A stretch of DNA of 64,000 bases. Source: Amphibalanus amphitrite. Lineage: Eukaryota > Arthropoda > Thecostraca > Balanomorpha > Balanidae. The notes under the pieces were generated by a model, which saw only the letters and a program-made list of their open reading frames with translations, made no database searches and was not told where the DNA came from. Positions 62,750 to 64,000 of this stretch are shown one piece after another. Position 1 is the first letter of the stretch. Each line of letters starts with the position of its first letter. Where the stretch lies: assembly GCF_019059575.1 (NCBI RefSeq), contig NW_024882984.1:62001-126000 (forward strand), in the 5' to 3' direction. A program made the translations under genes and the position numbers.

Positions 62750-63800
62750 ATGAATTTTTGTGCATGCTTCTGGATCATCTGTAATTACATCAAAGGCTCG
62801 GCTCAAGAGTGCCCTGCCGACCAGCTTATGCCCAACCCTTTCTGTCCGCAGAACGTCGCCTGCGACTCCCGCACGCCGTTTGCCCCGGCCGTCCGTACTG
62901 GTCTTCGCGCTGCGAGCCGCGCTGGAGTTCGCGGCGGCGTCGTGGAGCTCCCATCGGGACGGCGTGTGATGCCCGCGTCGAGCTTATAAGCCGTGAGCTT
63001 CGATTGGCGGCTCACGCGGTCACCAGCTGTATGTACAGCCTCGGCCCCGACGACCCCGCTAATGGCCGAGACCGGCATACCCCCGGCATGGGTCCGCTGT
63101 CCGGCGCAGCGCTGGCCGCCCGCATGCTATGCTACTTTTGGCTGTATCGCTACCCAGCGGGAGCGCGCTCCACGCTGCGGAAGAGGTACACGTTGCGACC
63201 CGACTGAGGACTGCAACCGGATGGTGACACGTCGGCCTCTGCGCCCTGGCCGGGGCAGGCGTGACCGACGTCACAGTGGAGGAACGCCCAAACAAGACCA
63301 ACCCACCGTCGGAGCAGCATGGAAATATCATGTTCTGCCTGGACGTCGGACCCGGCGGCCGCAGTGTACCTGCACACGTGCGGAGAGGGGCGCTGGAGGC
63401 TACTCTGGAGCTTCTGCCATTCCGCGGCGCGACTGCTGGCAAAACGGCGGCGATTGAGGCGGTTGGGAACAGCTGCAGCAATGGTGATGGCGGTGATGGC
63501 GACATGGCGGTTTGGGACTTCATCTCAGCGCGGCCGCCGCCCAGGCGCCGCTGCGCCCGGCTGCTCAGCCACCTACCGGATGGCGGGTGGCCCTTACGGC
63601 CCTCACGCCCGTTCGGTCTGCGACCACGTTGTGGGGTGGCGGTCGCGGGGTTAGCGGCGTTGGACTTCGTCCTTTATCCAGACTGCACCGTACCATCTGA
63701 ACGGATGGATCTGCCAAGAAAGATGACATCCAAGGCGGCTATGAGGCGATCACAAAGCTTCACCAAGAGCTTCTCCTTCATGGAGCCGGCCGGCCGTTAA
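62750..63800 (+). pseudogene. GC-rich exon-like segment in the palindrome right arm
   Basis: Mirror of 49919-50972. The first 79 codons from 62750 are the same as in the other arm at protein level, while small indels near 63354-63362 and 63577 shift the later frames. The last frame ends SQSFTKSFSFMEPAGR. Acceptor TTTCTGTCCGCAG precedes AACGTCGCC. Family not recognised. Confidence 0.45.
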
Positions 63801-64000
63801 GTCGCAAAACCGGCTGCCGAGTGCCAACAGCTGCGTGCGCTGGCGCCGACGCGTTGTGGGCCGCGCTGCTGACGCCCAAGCTGCGATATCAACCATCTAT
63901 GAATAAGTGGCAGCGGTGGCGGCTTGTCAGTTGTTTTAAGCCTTAACAGACGTTGCGAATAGCCCGCGTTGGAATCGCATGGTTGGCAACACAACGCAAG

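Larger units (their letters stand above)
49718..64000. repeat. Giant palindrome, centre 59423-59469, arms at least 2.7 kb net
   Basis: Left arm pieces 49718-51268, 55450-55605, 56722-57591 and 59228-59422 are reverse complements of right arm pieces 59470-60263 and 62058-64000. Private insertions separate the pieces. The arms differ by scattered substitutions and small indels. The right arm continues past the window. Confidence 0.88.

Noticed and set aside
49718..64000. The giant palindrome as a pure assembly artefact
   Set aside because: Not fully excluded, but divergence between arms and private insertions with clean target duplications make a simple chimeric duplication unlikely. Two joined haplotypes remain the main alternative.

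Overview
The window is eukaryotic, intron-containing and very repeat-rich. It looks like an animal genome, most likely an arthropod and possibly a crustacean such as a barnacle (low confidence). The grounds are two GC-rich, phase-consistent multi-exon genes with GY-rich secreted-protein sequence, a Jockey/I-like non-LTR retrotransposon tail, and piggyBac-like, hAT-like and foldback DNA elements. No bacterial gene organisation is present, and most long open frames are accidents of repeats.

Two paralogous genes lie on the + strand. Gene A (2967-18367, five exons, predicted 584 aa) and gene B (39302-43258, three exons, predicted 314 aa) were assembled from splice sites; every exon join is phase-compatible and each model ends at an in-frame stop. 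Both proteins have a signal peptide, a Gly-Tyr-rich N-terminal segment, a C-x-C motif followed by a hydrophobic stretch, a second Cys-rich/hydrophobic pair, a segment ending in a Tyr-x-x-Leu-Val-x-Leu-Ala motif, and a short Cys-containing tail. Gene B holds in one exon what gene A splits over four. Gene A adds a mucin-like Ser/Thr/Gly region. I do not recognise the family. Minisatellites, each with its own unit, sit in the 5' leader, most introns and the 3' region of both genes, and several have copied the neighbouring splice signal.

Almost everything else is nested mobile DNA. The dominant group is a set of roughly 0.9-1.2 kb non-autonomous elements flanked by TTAA, with ends starting CCCGCGCCC, CCCTCGC or CCCTATTCC followed by a G-run/C-run pair. 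Their interiors are packed with AGGTCA/TGACCT half-sites and TGACGTCA palindromes. A second group has TA target sites and GGGGA termini. There are also hAT-like elements with 8-bp duplications, foldbacks with 4-bp duplications, small MITEs, and a 5'-truncated retrotransposon with an RNase H domain (27399-28943).

Layout: 1-2098 element ends; 2688-18640 gene A with its repeat-filled introns; 18640-20436 mostly unique; 20437-38354 nested TTAA elements, including a hAT-like insertion carrying the retrotransposon; 38700-43660 gene B; 43660-49717 further TTAA elements; 49718-64000 a giant palindrome centred near 59446 whose right arm runs off the window. Its arms carry private insertions, so each arm preserves the empty site of the other's insertions. 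The left arm contains a five-level nest. The outer part of both arms carries a GC-rich, exon-like segment of unknown origin.
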